A DNA stretch of 64,000 nt from Streptomyces lucensis JCM 4490. GTDB lineage: Bacteria > Actinomycetota > Actinomycetes > Streptomycetales > Streptomycetaceae. The number at the start of each line of letters is the position of its first letter. Positions within the stretch are counted from its first letter, which is position 1. Below, piece by piece: positions 27,879 through 36,251 of the stretch. The notes below the pieces were generated by a model. The model was not told the DNA's origin. It saw only the letters and a program-made list of their open reading frames with translations, and searched no databases. The translations under genes and the position numbers were made by a program. The DNA is taken from NCBI RefSeq assembly GCF_014650035.1, contig NZ_BMUE01000020.1, positions 1 through 64,000 of the forward strand. The letters run 5' to 3'.

Positions 27879-28745
27879 TCACCTCGCGAGCGCGTCCCGC
27901 GCCGCCGCCAGGGCCCGTTCGGCGTATCCCCGGCCGAACAGCACCGCGTGCACCAGCAGCGGGAAGAGCTGGTGCATCCCCACGCGCTCGCGCCGGCCGC
28001 CGGCCGTCGGAGCCGCCTCCTCGTACCCGGCCAGCACCCGCTCCAGATGAGGGCAGCCGAACAGTTCCAGCATCGCGAGGTCGGTCTCCCGGTGCCCGCC
28101 GTGCGCGGCCGGGTCGATCAGCCGGACCTCGCCGTCGGCGCCCCACAGCACGTTCCCGTTCCACAGGTCGCCGTGCAGCCGGGCAGGTGGCTCGGCCGGC
28201 CCCGCCAGGTCCGGCAGCCGGTCGCAGACCCGCTCGAACACGGCCGCCTCGGCCGGGCTCAGCGTGCCGCGGTCGACCGCGCCGCGCACGTACGGCAGCA
28301 CGCGGTGCTCGGCGTACCAGCGCGGCCAGTCGGCCCCCGGCGCGTTTCGCATGGGAGCGAGGCCGATGTACGCCTCCTCGGGTCCGCCGGGCGGCGGGGC
28401 GCCGAAGTGCGGTGCCCCCGCCGCGTGCAGGGCGGCCAGCGCCCGGCCGAAACGCAGCGCCGCCGCGGGGCCGGGCTGCCCGGCCGGCACGCGCTCACTC
28501 ACCATCCAGTGCTCGTCGTGCCCGAGTACCGCCGGCACCCGGACCGCGTCCGCCGCGGCCAGCCAGCGCAGCCCGGCCACCTCGGCACGTACGGCCCCAG
28601 GGGCGTCGCCGCGTTTGACCATCACCGCCGTCCCGCCGTCCAGCAGCACCTCGGCGGGTGACCCGGGCACCGCTCGACCGCCGGTGACCGGGCGTCCGGT
28701 GAGCCGGGACGCAGCCTGACCCGGATCCTCGTCTCGGTTGACCAC
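27879..28745 (-). CDS. Fructosamine kinase family protein
   Basis: A 288-residue kinase-fold protein that would phosphorylate ketosamines (3-OH or 6-OH of fructosamine adducts), starting their removal from glycated amines. Motifs: AEVAGLRWLAAADAVRVPAVLG, RFGRALAALHAAGAPHFG, catalytic loop LHGDLWNGNVLWGADG and metal-binding LIDPAAHGGHRETDLAML. All match the FN3K family. The GTG at 28745 is the likeliest start; the ribosome site is weak. It lies upstream of the graspetide operon on the same strand, but the gap and the AT-rich promoter suggest a separate unit. Confidence 0.88.
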   Translation of the reverse strand: MVNRDEDPGQAASRLTGRPVTGGRAVPGSPAEVLLDGGTAVMVKRGDAPGAVRAEVAGLRWLAAADAVRVPAVLGHDEHWMVSERVPAGQPGPAAALRFGRALAALHAAGAPHFGAPPPGGPEEAYIGLAPMRNAPGADWPRWYAEHRVLPYVRGAVDRGTLSPAEAAVFERVCDRLPDLAGPAEPPARLHGDLWNGNVLWGADGEVRLIDPAAHGGHRETDLAMLELFGCPHLERVLAGYEEAAPTAGGRRERVGMHQLFPLLVHAVLFGRGYAERALAAARDALAR

Positions 28746-28812
28746 GGCTTCAGCGTACGACCCGCAACCCGGTCCCCCCGCAGGGCGTTTCGAGCCCACG
28801 GCGGGGCGGTCC

Positions 28813-29679
28813 TCAGCGGGCTGCCGGGTGCGACGCGCGGGTCAGACCCACCGGGTTGCCGGGCGGCAGCAGGCCCGCGCCGTCGACGGCGCGGGCCAGC
28901 GGCTGAAGCAGCTCGGCCAGCCGGGCGCTGCGGCCGGCGCCGAGCGCGGCCCACGGCTCCTCGGCCGCCGCGTCGGTCAGCGCCTCCACCTCCGCGCGCA
29001 GGGCCGCCCCGCCCGGCGTGAGCGAACCGTCGGCGGCGAGCCGCCCCCGTTCCCGCTGCCGTGCCGTGGCCGCCGCCCAGTCCTCCTGTCCCCACCTGCG
29101 CGTCTCCCGCAGGAACGCCGCGTCGGACTCGCCGGCCGCCGCCTTGAGCACCATGGCGTCGACCGGCCCGAGCCCCAGGCTCACGAGCACCGCGACGTGA
29201 CCGTCCCCACGGTGCTCGCGCAGGGTCGTCACGGCCTGCCACAGACGCGCGGTGGGCCGCTCCGGGCGCCCCAGCGCCTGGTTGGCGGCGGCCAGGACCC
29301 GGCCCGTTGTGTCAGCCGCTGCCGCCGCCTCCCAGGCGAGGTCCGCGGCCTGCGCGAACTCGGCGGAGCCGACGACGTCCGGTCCGAACAGTCCGGTCAT
29401 CGCCGCGTCCATGGCGTCCAGGCGCGCCTCGAGCACCTCGGCGGGAGGCGCGCAGTCCCAGGCGTCCGGCAGCGCGCGGGCCACACGGGCGGGATGGAAG
29501 ACGTAGAAGCAGCTCGTCACCACGGCCGGGCGGACGGGGCCGAGCGGCGCGGCCCGCAGCGCGAAGTACCCCATCCAGAAGCCGTGCATCCCGAGCGTGT
29601 CCGCGGCCCGCCGCGCCTCCCGGGTGAAGTACACGAGATCGTGCACCGGCTCGTACCGCTCCCACAGCACCCGCGCCAT
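28813..29679 (-). CDS. SCO6745-type helical protein of unknown function
   Basis: An approximately 288-residue alpha-helical protein starting MARVLWERYEPVHDLVYFTRE, then DTLGMHGFWMGYFALRAAPLGPV, VTSCFYVFHPARVARALPDAW, and a C-terminal winged-helix-like part (LTPGGAALRAEVEALTDAAA). This is the conserved Streptomyces family typified by SCO6745. No function is established. Start at 29679; GTG at 29712 with GGGAG nine bases upstream is an equally possible start, adding 11 residues. It is 67 bp upstream of the fructosamine kinase gene and may be co-transcribed with it. Confidence 0.78.
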   Translation of the reverse strand: MARVLWERYEPVHDLVYFTREARRAADTLGMHGFWMGYFALRAAPLGPVRPAVVTSCFYVFHPARVARALPDAWDCAPPAEVLEARLDAMDAAMTGLFGPDVVGSAEFAQAADLAWEAAAAADTTGRVLAAANQALGRPERPTARLWQAVTTLREHRGDGHVAVLVSLGLGPVDAMVLKAAAGESDAAFLRETRRWGQEDWAAATARQRERGRLAADGSLTPGGAALRAEVEALTDAAAEEPWAALGAGRSARLAELLQPLARAVDGAGLLPPGNPVGLTRASHPAAR

Positions 29680-29946
29680 TCCGTCCGCCACCGCTGCCTC
29701 CCGCCGCGTCACCCTGCAGTGCTCCCGGTGCCAGCCTGCTCCATGACCACTGTCATAACAAGTGCGCGCGGCGGCCGACGGCGCGCGGGTGGCGCAGGAG
29801 CTTGGGCAAGACGGGTGGTGCGGTGCCACGGCTGGGCGGCCCGGCTGGTGGGAGTCGCGGCCGTCGCTGACGGTGGTTCACGTAGGGGTCGGGTCTGTCC
29901 AGCTGATGAGGTATCCGCTGCCCGGCCGCGCCGGAAGGACATCACT

Positions 29947-30546
29947 ATGCGTTCTGCCCGCATGCTCCTGGCTACGGCGGCGGTCTCCGCCGCCCTCGCC
30001 TTCGCCACGCCGGGCGCCGCGTTCGCCTCCCACGGTGGGGACGACTCAGGCCGTGACGACTCCTCGTACAGCCGGGACAGCGACTCCGGCGGCGACCACG
30101 GCAAGGGCTCCGACGGCGACCACGACAAGGACTACGGCAAGGAACACGACAGCGACCGCGGACGCGGCGAGCCGCGCGGCGGAATGCACACGGGTGGCGG
30201 AGCGCTCGCCACCGTGGTGCGGGGCGACGACTGGGGTTCGGGCTCGGACGGCGGCGACAGCCGGTTCGACCCCGACAGCTACCGAGACAAGGGCGACAAG
30301 GGCGACAAGGGCGAGAAAGGAGAGAAGGGAGACAGAGGAGACAAGGGGGAGAAGGGCGAGGACGGCGGCCGCGACAAGGACGAGTGGGGCGACGACGGCC
30401 ACGACAAGCCGCACGGCGGCATGCACACCGGTGGCGGCGGGCTCGCCGATCCGGGTGTCACCGCGGGCGGTCTGGCGGTGCTGGCGGTAGGAGCCACCGG
30501 GATGTACGCGCTGCGCCGCAGGAAGGCCGGCGGGCCGGCGGCCTGA
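29947..30546 (+). CDS. Collagen-like cell-wall protein with duplicated GGMHTGGG motif (sortase substrate candidate)
   Basis: A 199-residue exported protein. Signal peptide 1-28 (MLLATAAVSAALAFATPGAAFA). The mature part is extremely rich in Asp, Gly, Lys, Ser, with a Gly-x-x collagen-like run (KGDKGDKGEKGEKGDRGDKG, about residues 118-142). RGGMHTGGGALA appears mid-protein and HGGMHTGGGGLA just before a C-terminal hydrophobic segment (GLAVLAVGATGMYAL) and a basic tail RRRK. That is the layout of a sortase substrate, but no LPXTG/LAXTG is present; MHTG may be the sorting signal. A sortase gene follows 152 bp downstream. Confidence 0.8.
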   Translation: MRSARMLLATAAVSAALAFATPGAAFASHGGDDSGRDDSSYSRDSDSGGDHGKGSDGDHDKDYGKEHDSDRGRGEPRGGMHTGGGALATVVRGDDWGSGSDGGDSRFDPDSYRDKGDKGDKGEKGEKGDRGDKGEKGEDGGRDKDEWGDDGHDKPHGGMHTGGGGLADPGVTAGGLAVLAVGATGMYALRRRKAGGPAA

Positions 30547-30698
30547 CGCGGTGACACCTGCCAGGGGCCGCGGAGGCCGTCGGCGCGACCACCGTGTCGG
30601 CGGCCCGCGCCCCCGCGGGCCCCTGGACGCCGTTTTCGGCGGCGTGCCCTTCCTGTGCCCATGATCCCGCGCTGCCGTGCCGAGTGAGGTGGTGTCCG

Positions 30699-31370
30699 AT
30701 GACAGCAGATCCGTCCTCCCCGAGCCCCGAACCGGCGCCGCACGAGCCGAACACCGGCCGCGGCGGGCGGCTGGCACTGTGGGGCGTGGCGATCGCCGTC
30801 CTCGCCGTCGGCATGCTCGGCGGCCACCGGAGCTCCGGTGCGGCGCCGCCGGCGGTGCCCCCCGTGCCTAGCGCGGGCTTCACCGCGCCGGCCGACCCGC
30901 GGGAGCCCGGTGAGGCGCTGCCCCGGTCCGAGCCGACCCGTCTGCTCATCCCCAAGATCTCGGTGAACGCCCCGTTCACCCCCCTCTCGATCGGCGCCAC
31001 GGGCCAGCTGGAGCCGCCGCCGGCGGGCGACACCAACCTCGTGGGCTGGTACGCCAAGGGGGCCACCCCCGGCGAGCGGGGCACCGCGATCATCGCCGGG
31101 CACGTCGACACGAAGACCTCCGCCGCCGTCTTCGCCGGCCTCTACGCCCTCCGGCCGGGCGACCGGTTCTCGGTCGAGCGCGCCGACGGCCGGACGGCTC
31201 AGTTCGTGGTGGACGACGCCGAGAACTTCCCGAAGGACGACTTCCCCAGCAGGCGTGTGTACGCCGACACCGCGCGGCCCGAGGTCCGGCTGATCACCTG
31301 CTCGGGGGACTACGACCACTCGGTGCGGGACTACACCGAGAACCTGGTGGTCTTCGCCCACCTGGTGTGA
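30699..31370 (+). CDS. Class E/F sortase (cysteine transpeptidase)
   Basis: A 223-residue single-pass membrane sortase that would cut a sorting signal and attach the protein to the cell wall. One N-terminal membrane helix (LALWGVAIAVLAVGMLGG), a Pro/Ala linker, then the sortase beta-barrel (RLLIPKISVNAPFTPLSIG). The catalytic triad is visible: H135 in AGHVDTK, C201 in LITCSGDYD and R210 in SVRDYTEN. The ATG at 30699 lies in-frame with GTGAGGTGG upstream. It follows the collagen-like protein gene, its most likely substrate. Confidence 0.92.
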   Translation: MTADPSSPSPEPAPHEPNTGRGGRLALWGVAIAVLAVGMLGGHRSSGAAPPAVPPVPSAGFTAPADPREPGEALPRSEPTRLLIPKISVNAPFTPLSIGATGQLEPPPAGDTNLVGWYAKGATPGERGTAIIAGHVDTKTSAAVFAGLYALRPGDRFSVERADGRTAQFVVDDAENFPKDDFPSRRVYADTARPEVRLITCSGDYDHSVRDYTENLVVFAHLV

Positions 31371-31509
31371 CCGCGACTTGTGCGCACCGGGGCGCCGTGG
31401 AACGCTTCGGTCCGCCGGCCGGTCTCCCGGCCGGCGGTGGCCGTGGGCACCGGACCCGCGGACCGGTCTCACGGGCCCGGACGCGGGCCGGAAACGGGGG
31501 AGTGGACGG

Positions 31510-32463
31510 ATGGAGCTGGAGCTCCGGCACCTGCGGGTGCTGTGCGCGATCGCCGACGCGGGCAGTGTGGGCCGCGCCGCCGCGCAGCTCGGGTACTCCC
31601 AGCCCGCCGTCAGCACCCAGCTGCGGCGCATCGAGCGCCACTTCGGCGAGCCGCTCTTCGAGCGCGGCACGAGCGGAGTGCGCCCGACCCGCTACGGCGC
31701 CGAGGTCGTCGCCCAGGCCCGCGACGTCCTGGTCCGCGCCGACGCCATCGGCCACCGTCCGGCCGCCGAGCGGCCCCGCCGCACCCTCCGCGTGGCCGCG
31801 ACCAACTCGCCCATGCTGTCCGGCACGGTCTCCCGCGTCCGCGCCCGGCTGCCGGAGCTCTCCCTCGCCGTCAACAGCGTCTACGCCTCCTCGCGGATCG
31901 TGGAACTGCTCGAGGACGGCACGGCGGACATCGCCATCGCCGCCGACTACCCGGGCATGGAGCTGCGCCACTCCGGCGCCGTCCGGCACCGCGGGATAGT
32001 CACCGAGCCGACGTTCGTCGCCCTGCCCGCCCGGCACCGGCTGCGGCAGCGCGCCCAGGTGCAGCTGGCCGACCTGGCAGAGGACGCCTGGTTCGTGACG
32101 CCGGACGACGGCGCGGGCTGGCCGGGGGTGTTCTACGACGCCTGCGCGGCGGCCGGCTTCACCCCGGTCACCGTGCACGAGTTCCTGGGCGACCAGACCC
32201 AGCTGCAGAGCATGATCGCCGACGGTCTCGGTGTGTCGCTCGTGCAGCCCACCCTGCGGCCGATGCCGCAGGTCGTCGTCAAGCCGCTGTCCGGCTCCCC
32301 GCTGTGGTGCCGTTATGTGCTCGCCTGGCGGCCCGGAGCCGTCGGCGACGACGTGGTGGAGGCGGTGTTCGAGTCCGCCACCGCCGCGTACCGCGACCTC
32401 GTCGCCCAGGCACCGCACCTGCGCACCTGGGCCTCGCGGACCTGGAACGCCGCCGGGGCGTAG
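31510..32463 (+). CDS. LysR-family transcriptional regulator
   Basis: A 317-residue LTTR. N-terminal winged helix-turn-helix: LRHLRVLCAIADAGSVGRAA, AQLGYSQPAVSTQLRRIERH, FGEPLFERG. The effector domain starts at RTLRVAATNSPMLSG and contains DIAIAADYPGM and IADGLGVSLVQPT. LTTRs usually control a divergent gene, but here the upstream sortase gene is codirectional, and a collagenase gene follows after 145 bp. The ATG at 31510 follows GGGGGAG. Target unknown; the dyad at 32500 before the collagenase gene is one candidate site. Confidence 0.92.
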   Translation: MELELRHLRVLCAIADAGSVGRAAAQLGYSQPAVSTQLRRIERHFGEPLFERGTSGVRPTRYGAEVVAQARDVLVRADAIGHRPAAERPRRTLRVAATNSPMLSGTVSRVRARLPELSLAVNSVYASSRIVELLEDGTADIAIAADYPGMELRHSGAVRHRGIVTEPTFVALPARHRLRQRAQVQLADLAEDAWFVTPDDGAGWPGVFYDACAAAGFTPVTVHEFLGDQTQLQSMIADGLGVSLVQPTLRPMPQVVVKPLSGSPLWCRYVLAWRPGAVGDDVVEAVFESATAAYRDLVAQAPHLRTWASRTWNAAGA

Positions 32464-32499
32464 CGCCGGCCGGGCCGCACCGCGATGTTATGAGCGAGC

Positions 32500-32522
32500 T
32501 GTGTCATGTGCTATGTCACACA
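32500..32522. promoter_or_regulatory. Imperfect dyad upstream of collagenase gene
   Basis: TGTGT (32500-32504) and ACACA (32518-32522) flank a 13-bp centre with further symmetric A/T positions. It lies about 87 bp before the collagenase start in a locally AT-richer stretch and could be a protein-binding site for the adjacent LysR regulator or another factor. Symmetry is incomplete. Confidence 0.35.
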
Positions 32523-32608
32523 CCGTTGTTGTGGGGGCGCCCCGCTGAGACAGTGCCTCACACGCCTCAACACCCCACCGAGGCGCATCCCTTCGTGGAG
32601 GCATCCAG

Positions 32609-34534
32609 ATGCGCTATCGCTTCGCGCTGCCCGGACGCATGGCCGGCGCCGCCGCCGTCTGCGTCACCGTGGCCGGCCTGCTGTCCCCACCGGCCCTGGC
32701 CGCTCCCCAGCCGCACACGGCCGCGACAGCACCCCGCAAGGCCGTTCCCAAGCCGTCACCCACGGGTGCGGCCACTGCGGCGACCGAACGTCCCGCGGCC
32801 CGGGCGGAGCAGCTCAGCCCGGCCCAGCTCCCGCCACTGGCACCCTTGCTCACGCGAGACCACCGAAGCCGTCCCGGTGCCGCCGCGGCCTCCTGCACCC
32901 CGGCCGACTTCGGCGGACGCACCGGCACGGCACTCGTCTCGTATGTCAGGTCGTCGACCACGGACTGCGTCAGCACCCTCTTCTCGGTCACCGGCAAGGA
33001 CGCGCACGACGTCTTCCGCCAGGACCAGATGCTGACCGTGGCGAAAGCCTTCCGCAGCACGGCCGGGCAGTACCGCGGCGACAACTCGGGCAGCCTGGAG
33101 CAACTGGTGCTGTTCCTGCGCGCCGGGTACTACGTCCAGTTCAACCACGCCGGTGACGTGGGCCCGTACACCTCCCGGCTCACCTCCGCCGTCACGGCGG
33201 GCCTGGACACCTTCTTCGCCCGCCCCCACTCCCGTGACGTCAGCGCGGCCAACGGGGACATCCTGGGCGAGAGCGTCATCCTCACCGACAGCGCCGACCA
33301 GCAGGGCCGGTACCTGTACGTCTACCGGCGGCTGCTGAACGACCACGACAGCTCCTACGACGCCGTGGACAGCATGGTCCGCGCCGTCAACGACGTCTAC
33401 ACGCCCCTGTGGCGCGGAAACTGGAACCCGCAGTACGTGAAGGCGGTCGACGCCGACCCGCGTGTCATCGACACCCTGTACGACTTCGCGCTGGCCAACA
33501 CCGACCTGCTCGGCACGGGTCTGGCCTTCCTGGACTCCAACGCCGGCATGAACCTCGCCCGTTACGTCGAGCACCCGGAACTGCGTGACACCGTCGCCCC
33601 GTTGACCAGGGAGCTGCTGGACGCGACGGCGATCACCGGCCCGACGGCCGGGCTCTGGGTGGCCGTGGCGACACAGGCGAACTACTACGACGGCGTCAAC
33701 TGCTCGTACTACGACGTCTGCGACCTGCCGGACAGGCTCACCAGGGCGGTCCTGCCCACCGTCCACCCCTGCGACGGGAACGTCACCGTCCGGGCCCAGT
33801 CGCTGACCGCGGCCGACCTCGACGCCGCCTGCGCGAGCGTCCTCGGCCAGGACGCCCGCTTCCGCTCGCTCGTGCGCGCCGACGGCCCGATACCCGGCCA
33901 GTACGTCTCCAGCCTGCAGCTCGTGGTCTTCGCCTCCCGCGCCGACTACCAGACATACGCCGGCACGATCTACGGCATCAGCACCGACAACGGCGGCATG
34001 ACGCTGGAGGGCGACCCGTCCGACCCGGCGAACGAGGCGACGTCGATCATGTACCAGAAGGACCGCGACAACGGCTTCCCGGCCCGCATCTGGAACCTCA
34101 ACCACGAGTACACGCACTTCCTGGACGCCCGCGACGACATGAAGGGCGACTTCGCCCAGCAGGTCTCCGTGCCCGACGTGTGGTGGATCGAGGGCCTGGC
34201 GGAGTACGTCTCCTACACCTACCGGGGCCTCGCCGACGACCAGGCGGTCCAGGAGGCCGGCCGGCACACCTACAGGCTGAGCACCCTGTTCCAGAACACC
34301 TACGAGAACAGCGACGTCACCCGCACCTACCCGTGGGGCTACCTCGCCGTGCGCTACATGGCCGAACGGCACCCCGACGACATCCAGCGCATGCTCACCC
34401 GTTTCCGCGCCGGTGACTACGCCGGCGGATACGCCGTCTACGCCGACGGCATCGGCACCCGCTACGACGCCGACTTCGACCAGTGGCTCACGGCGTGCGC
34501 CGCCGGCGCCTGTGCCAGGCCGGCGCCGGCCTGA
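32609..34534 (+). CDS. Secreted M9-family collagenase
   Basis: A 641-residue secreted metallopeptidase. Signal peptide about 1-31 (MAGAAAVCVTVAGLLSPPALA), an Ala/Pro-rich linker, then the collagenase activator and peptidase subdomains (LFSVTGKDAHDVFRQDQMLT; SLEQLVLFLRAGYYVQFNHA). Zinc site: H499-E500-x-x-H503 in LNHEYTHFLDAR, third ligand E528 in WIEGLAEY. Unlike clostridial ColG/ColH and many Streptomyces M9 enzymes, there is no PKD or PPC collagen-binding domain after the catalytic part. It probably degrades collagen or gelatin for nutrition. Four Cys pairs are plausible in the mature enzyme. Confidence 0.93.
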   Translation: MRYRFALPGRMAGAAAVCVTVAGLLSPPALAAPQPHTAATAPRKAVPKPSPTGAATAATERPAARAEQLSPAQLPPLAPLLTRDHRSRPGAAAASCTPADFGGRTGTALVSYVRSSTTDCVSTLFSVTGKDAHDVFRQDQMLTVAKAFRSTAGQYRGDNSGSLEQLVLFLRAGYYVQFNHAGDVGPYTSRLTSAVTAGLDTFFARPHSRDVSAANGDILGESVILTDSADQQGRYLYVYRRLLNDHDSSYDAVDSMVRAVNDVYTPLWRGNWNPQYVKAVDADPRVIDTLYDFALANTDLLGTGLAFLDSNAGMNLARYVEHPELRDTVAPLTRELLDATAITGPTAGLWVAVATQANYYDGVNCSYYDVCDLPDRLTRAVLPTVHPCDGNVTVRAQSLTAADLDAACASVLGQDARFRSLVRADGPIPGQYVSSLQLVVFASRADYQTYAGTIYGISTDNGGMTLEGDPSDPANEATSIMYQKDRDNGFPARIWNLNHEYTHFLDARDDMKGDFAQQVSVPDVWWIEGLAEYVSYTYRGLADDQAVQEAGRHTYRLSTLFQNTYENSDVTRTYPWGYLAVRYMAERHPDDIQRMLTRFRAGDYAGGYAVYADGIGTRYDADFDQWLTACAAGACARPAPA

Positions 34535-34552
34535 CCGTACGCATCCCGGCAC

Positions 34553-34588
34553 GGCGGCCGCCGACCGGAACTCCGGTCGGCGGCCGCC
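34553..34588. terminator. 17-bp stem terminator between collagenase and GAPDH genes
   Basis: GGCGGCCGCCGACCGGA (34553-34569) pairs perfectly with 34572-34588. It lies in the 75-bp gap between two convergent genes and should stop transcription from both sides. Confidence 0.85.
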
Positions 34589-34609
34589 CGCACGCGTGGG
34601 ACTCCGGCG

Positions 34610-36055
34610 TCAGACCGCCGTCGCCGGGTACGTCGGGTACTCCACGCCCGAGACGTGCTGGACGACCCGCACGACCTGGCAGGAGTAGCCGAACTCGTTG
34701 TCGTACCAGAGGTAGAGGATCGCGTTGTCGCCGTCGACCTTGAGGGCGCCGGCGTCCACGATCGAGGCGTGGCGCGATCCGATGAAGTCGCTGGAGACCG
34801 CGTCGGGCGCCGTGATGAAGTCGATCTGGCGCTTGAGCGGCGAGGTCAGCGACACCTCGCGCAGGTAGTCGTGGACCTCCTCGCGGGTGGCCTCGCGGGC
34901 CAGCTGCAGGTTGAGGATCGCGATCGAGACGTCCGGCACCGGGACGCGGATCGAGCTGCCGCTGATCTTCGCCTTGAGCTCGGGCAGCGCCTTGGCGACG
35001 GCGGAGGCGGCACCGGTCTCGGTGATCACCATGTTGAGCGGCGCGGACCGGCCACGGCGCTCGGACTTGTGGTAGTTGTCCAGCAGGTTCTGGTCGTTGG
35101 TGAACGAGTGGACGGTCTCCACGTGGCCGCGCAGCACACCGTACTCGTCGTCCATCGCCTTCAGCGGCGGCACGATGGCGTTGGTGGTGCAGGAGGCGCA
35201 GGACAGGATCTGCTCGTCCGGCTTGACGGTGTCGTGGTTGACGCCGTGCACGATGTTCGGGACGTCGCCCTTGCCCGGCGCGGTCAGGACGACCTTCTCG
35301 ATGCCGGGGCGCAGGTGCTTCGACAGGCCCTCGCGGTCGCGCCACTTGCCGGTGTTGTCGATGAGGATGGCGTCCCGGACGCCGTACTCGGTGTAGTCCA
35401 CGTGCGACGGGTCGTCGGCGTAGATGACCTTGATCGCGTTGCCGTTGGCCACGATCGTGCTGCTGTCCTCGTCCACCGTGATGGTGCCCTGGAACTGGCC
35501 GTGGATGGAGTCCCGGCGCAGCAGCGAGGCGCGCTTGACGATGTCGCGCGGGCCGCCGCCGCGCACGACGATGGCGCGCAGCCGCAGGCCGTTGCCGGAG
35601 CCCGCCTTCTCGATCAGCAGCCGGGCGACGAGCCGCCCGATGCGGCCGAAGCCGTACAGGACGACGTCGCGCGGCTCACGGCGCTCGATCTTGTTGGCGC
35701 CGGTGGCGCCCGCGACGGCCTCGGCGGTGAACTCCTCGACGCTCAGGCCGCGCTCGTCGGCCTTGTACATGGTCGCGAGCATGCCGAGGTCGATCTGGGA
35801 GGGCCCGAGGTCGAGAGTGGTCAGGGCCCGCAGGAACGGCATGGTCTCGGTGACCGACAGCTCGGCGCCGGCGATCTGCCGGGCGAAGCGGTGCGTCTTG
35901 AGGATGCTGACCACCGACTTGTTCACCAGCGAGCGGCTGTGCAGCAGGACGGTCACGTCCCGCTCGCGGTGCAGCTTTCCGATGATCGGGATCATGGACT
36001 CCGCGATTTCCTCGCGGTGCATCCAGTTGGTGAACGAGTCGTCGTTGACAGTCAC
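34610..36055 (-). CDS. gap: Long-form glyceraldehyde-3-phosphate dehydrogenase
   Basis: A 481-residue GAPDH. Residues 1-125 (NWMHREEIAESMIPIIGKLH; LLHSRSLVNKSVVSILKTH) are an N-terminal extension absent from the usual 335-residue enzyme. The classical part follows: VVLYGFGRIGRLVARLL (NAD-binding Rossmann), catalytic C289 in SCASCTTNAIVPPL, SIRVPVPDVSIAIL, and WYDNEFGYSCQVVRVV. It oxidises G3P to 1,3-bisphosphoglycerate. Streptomyces carries this long type in addition to the glycolytic gap1 near pgk/tpi. It starts at ATG 36055. Confidence 0.93.
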   Translation of the reverse strand: MTVNDDSFTNWMHREEIAESMIPIIGKLHRERDVTVLLHSRSLVNKSVVSILKTHRFARQIAGAELSVTETMPFLRALTTLDLGPSQIDLGMLATMYKADERGLSVEEFTAEAVAGATGANKIERREPRDVVLYGFGRIGRLVARLLIEKAGSGNGLRLRAIVVRGGGPRDIVKRASLLRRDSIHGQFQGTITVDEDSSTIVANGNAIKVIYADDPSHVDYTEYGVRDAILIDNTGKWRDREGLSKHLRPGIEKVVLTAPGKGDVPNIVHGVNHDTVKPDEQILSCASCTTNAIVPPLKAMDDEYGVLRGHVETVHSFTNDQNLLDNYHKSERRGRSAPLNMVITETGAASAVAKALPELKAKISGSSIRVPVPDVSIAILNLQLAREATREEVHDYLREVSLTSPLKRQIDFITAPDAVSSDFIGSRHASIVDAGALKVDGDNAILYLWYDNEFGYSCQVVRVVQHVSGVEYPTYPATAV

Positions 36056-36251
36056 AGATCTATCTTTCGAGCTAGGCAGCGCTCATATGGTAACCACACC
36101 CTACTTCGATCATTTGATGGGCCTGTCAGGGGGTGCCGGGAACCGGCATCCTCACCGCCTCCGGGGGGCCCGTTCCTGAATCAGGGTGAAGTGCGCGAGA
36201 AACCCGGGTCGCGCGTTGCACCGTCCCGCGGGGCTGCCCAAGGTCAGGGGC

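Noticed and set aside
25477..28745. Inclusion of the fructosamine kinase gene in the graspetide cluster.
   Set aside because: It is separated by about 250 bp with a plausible operon promoter in between, and the kinase family has a housekeeping role in deglycation.
30290..30375. Purine-rich repetitive DNA considered as a satellite or assembly artefact.
   Set aside because: It keeps an open frame encoding Gly-x-x triplets inside a well-formed exported protein.
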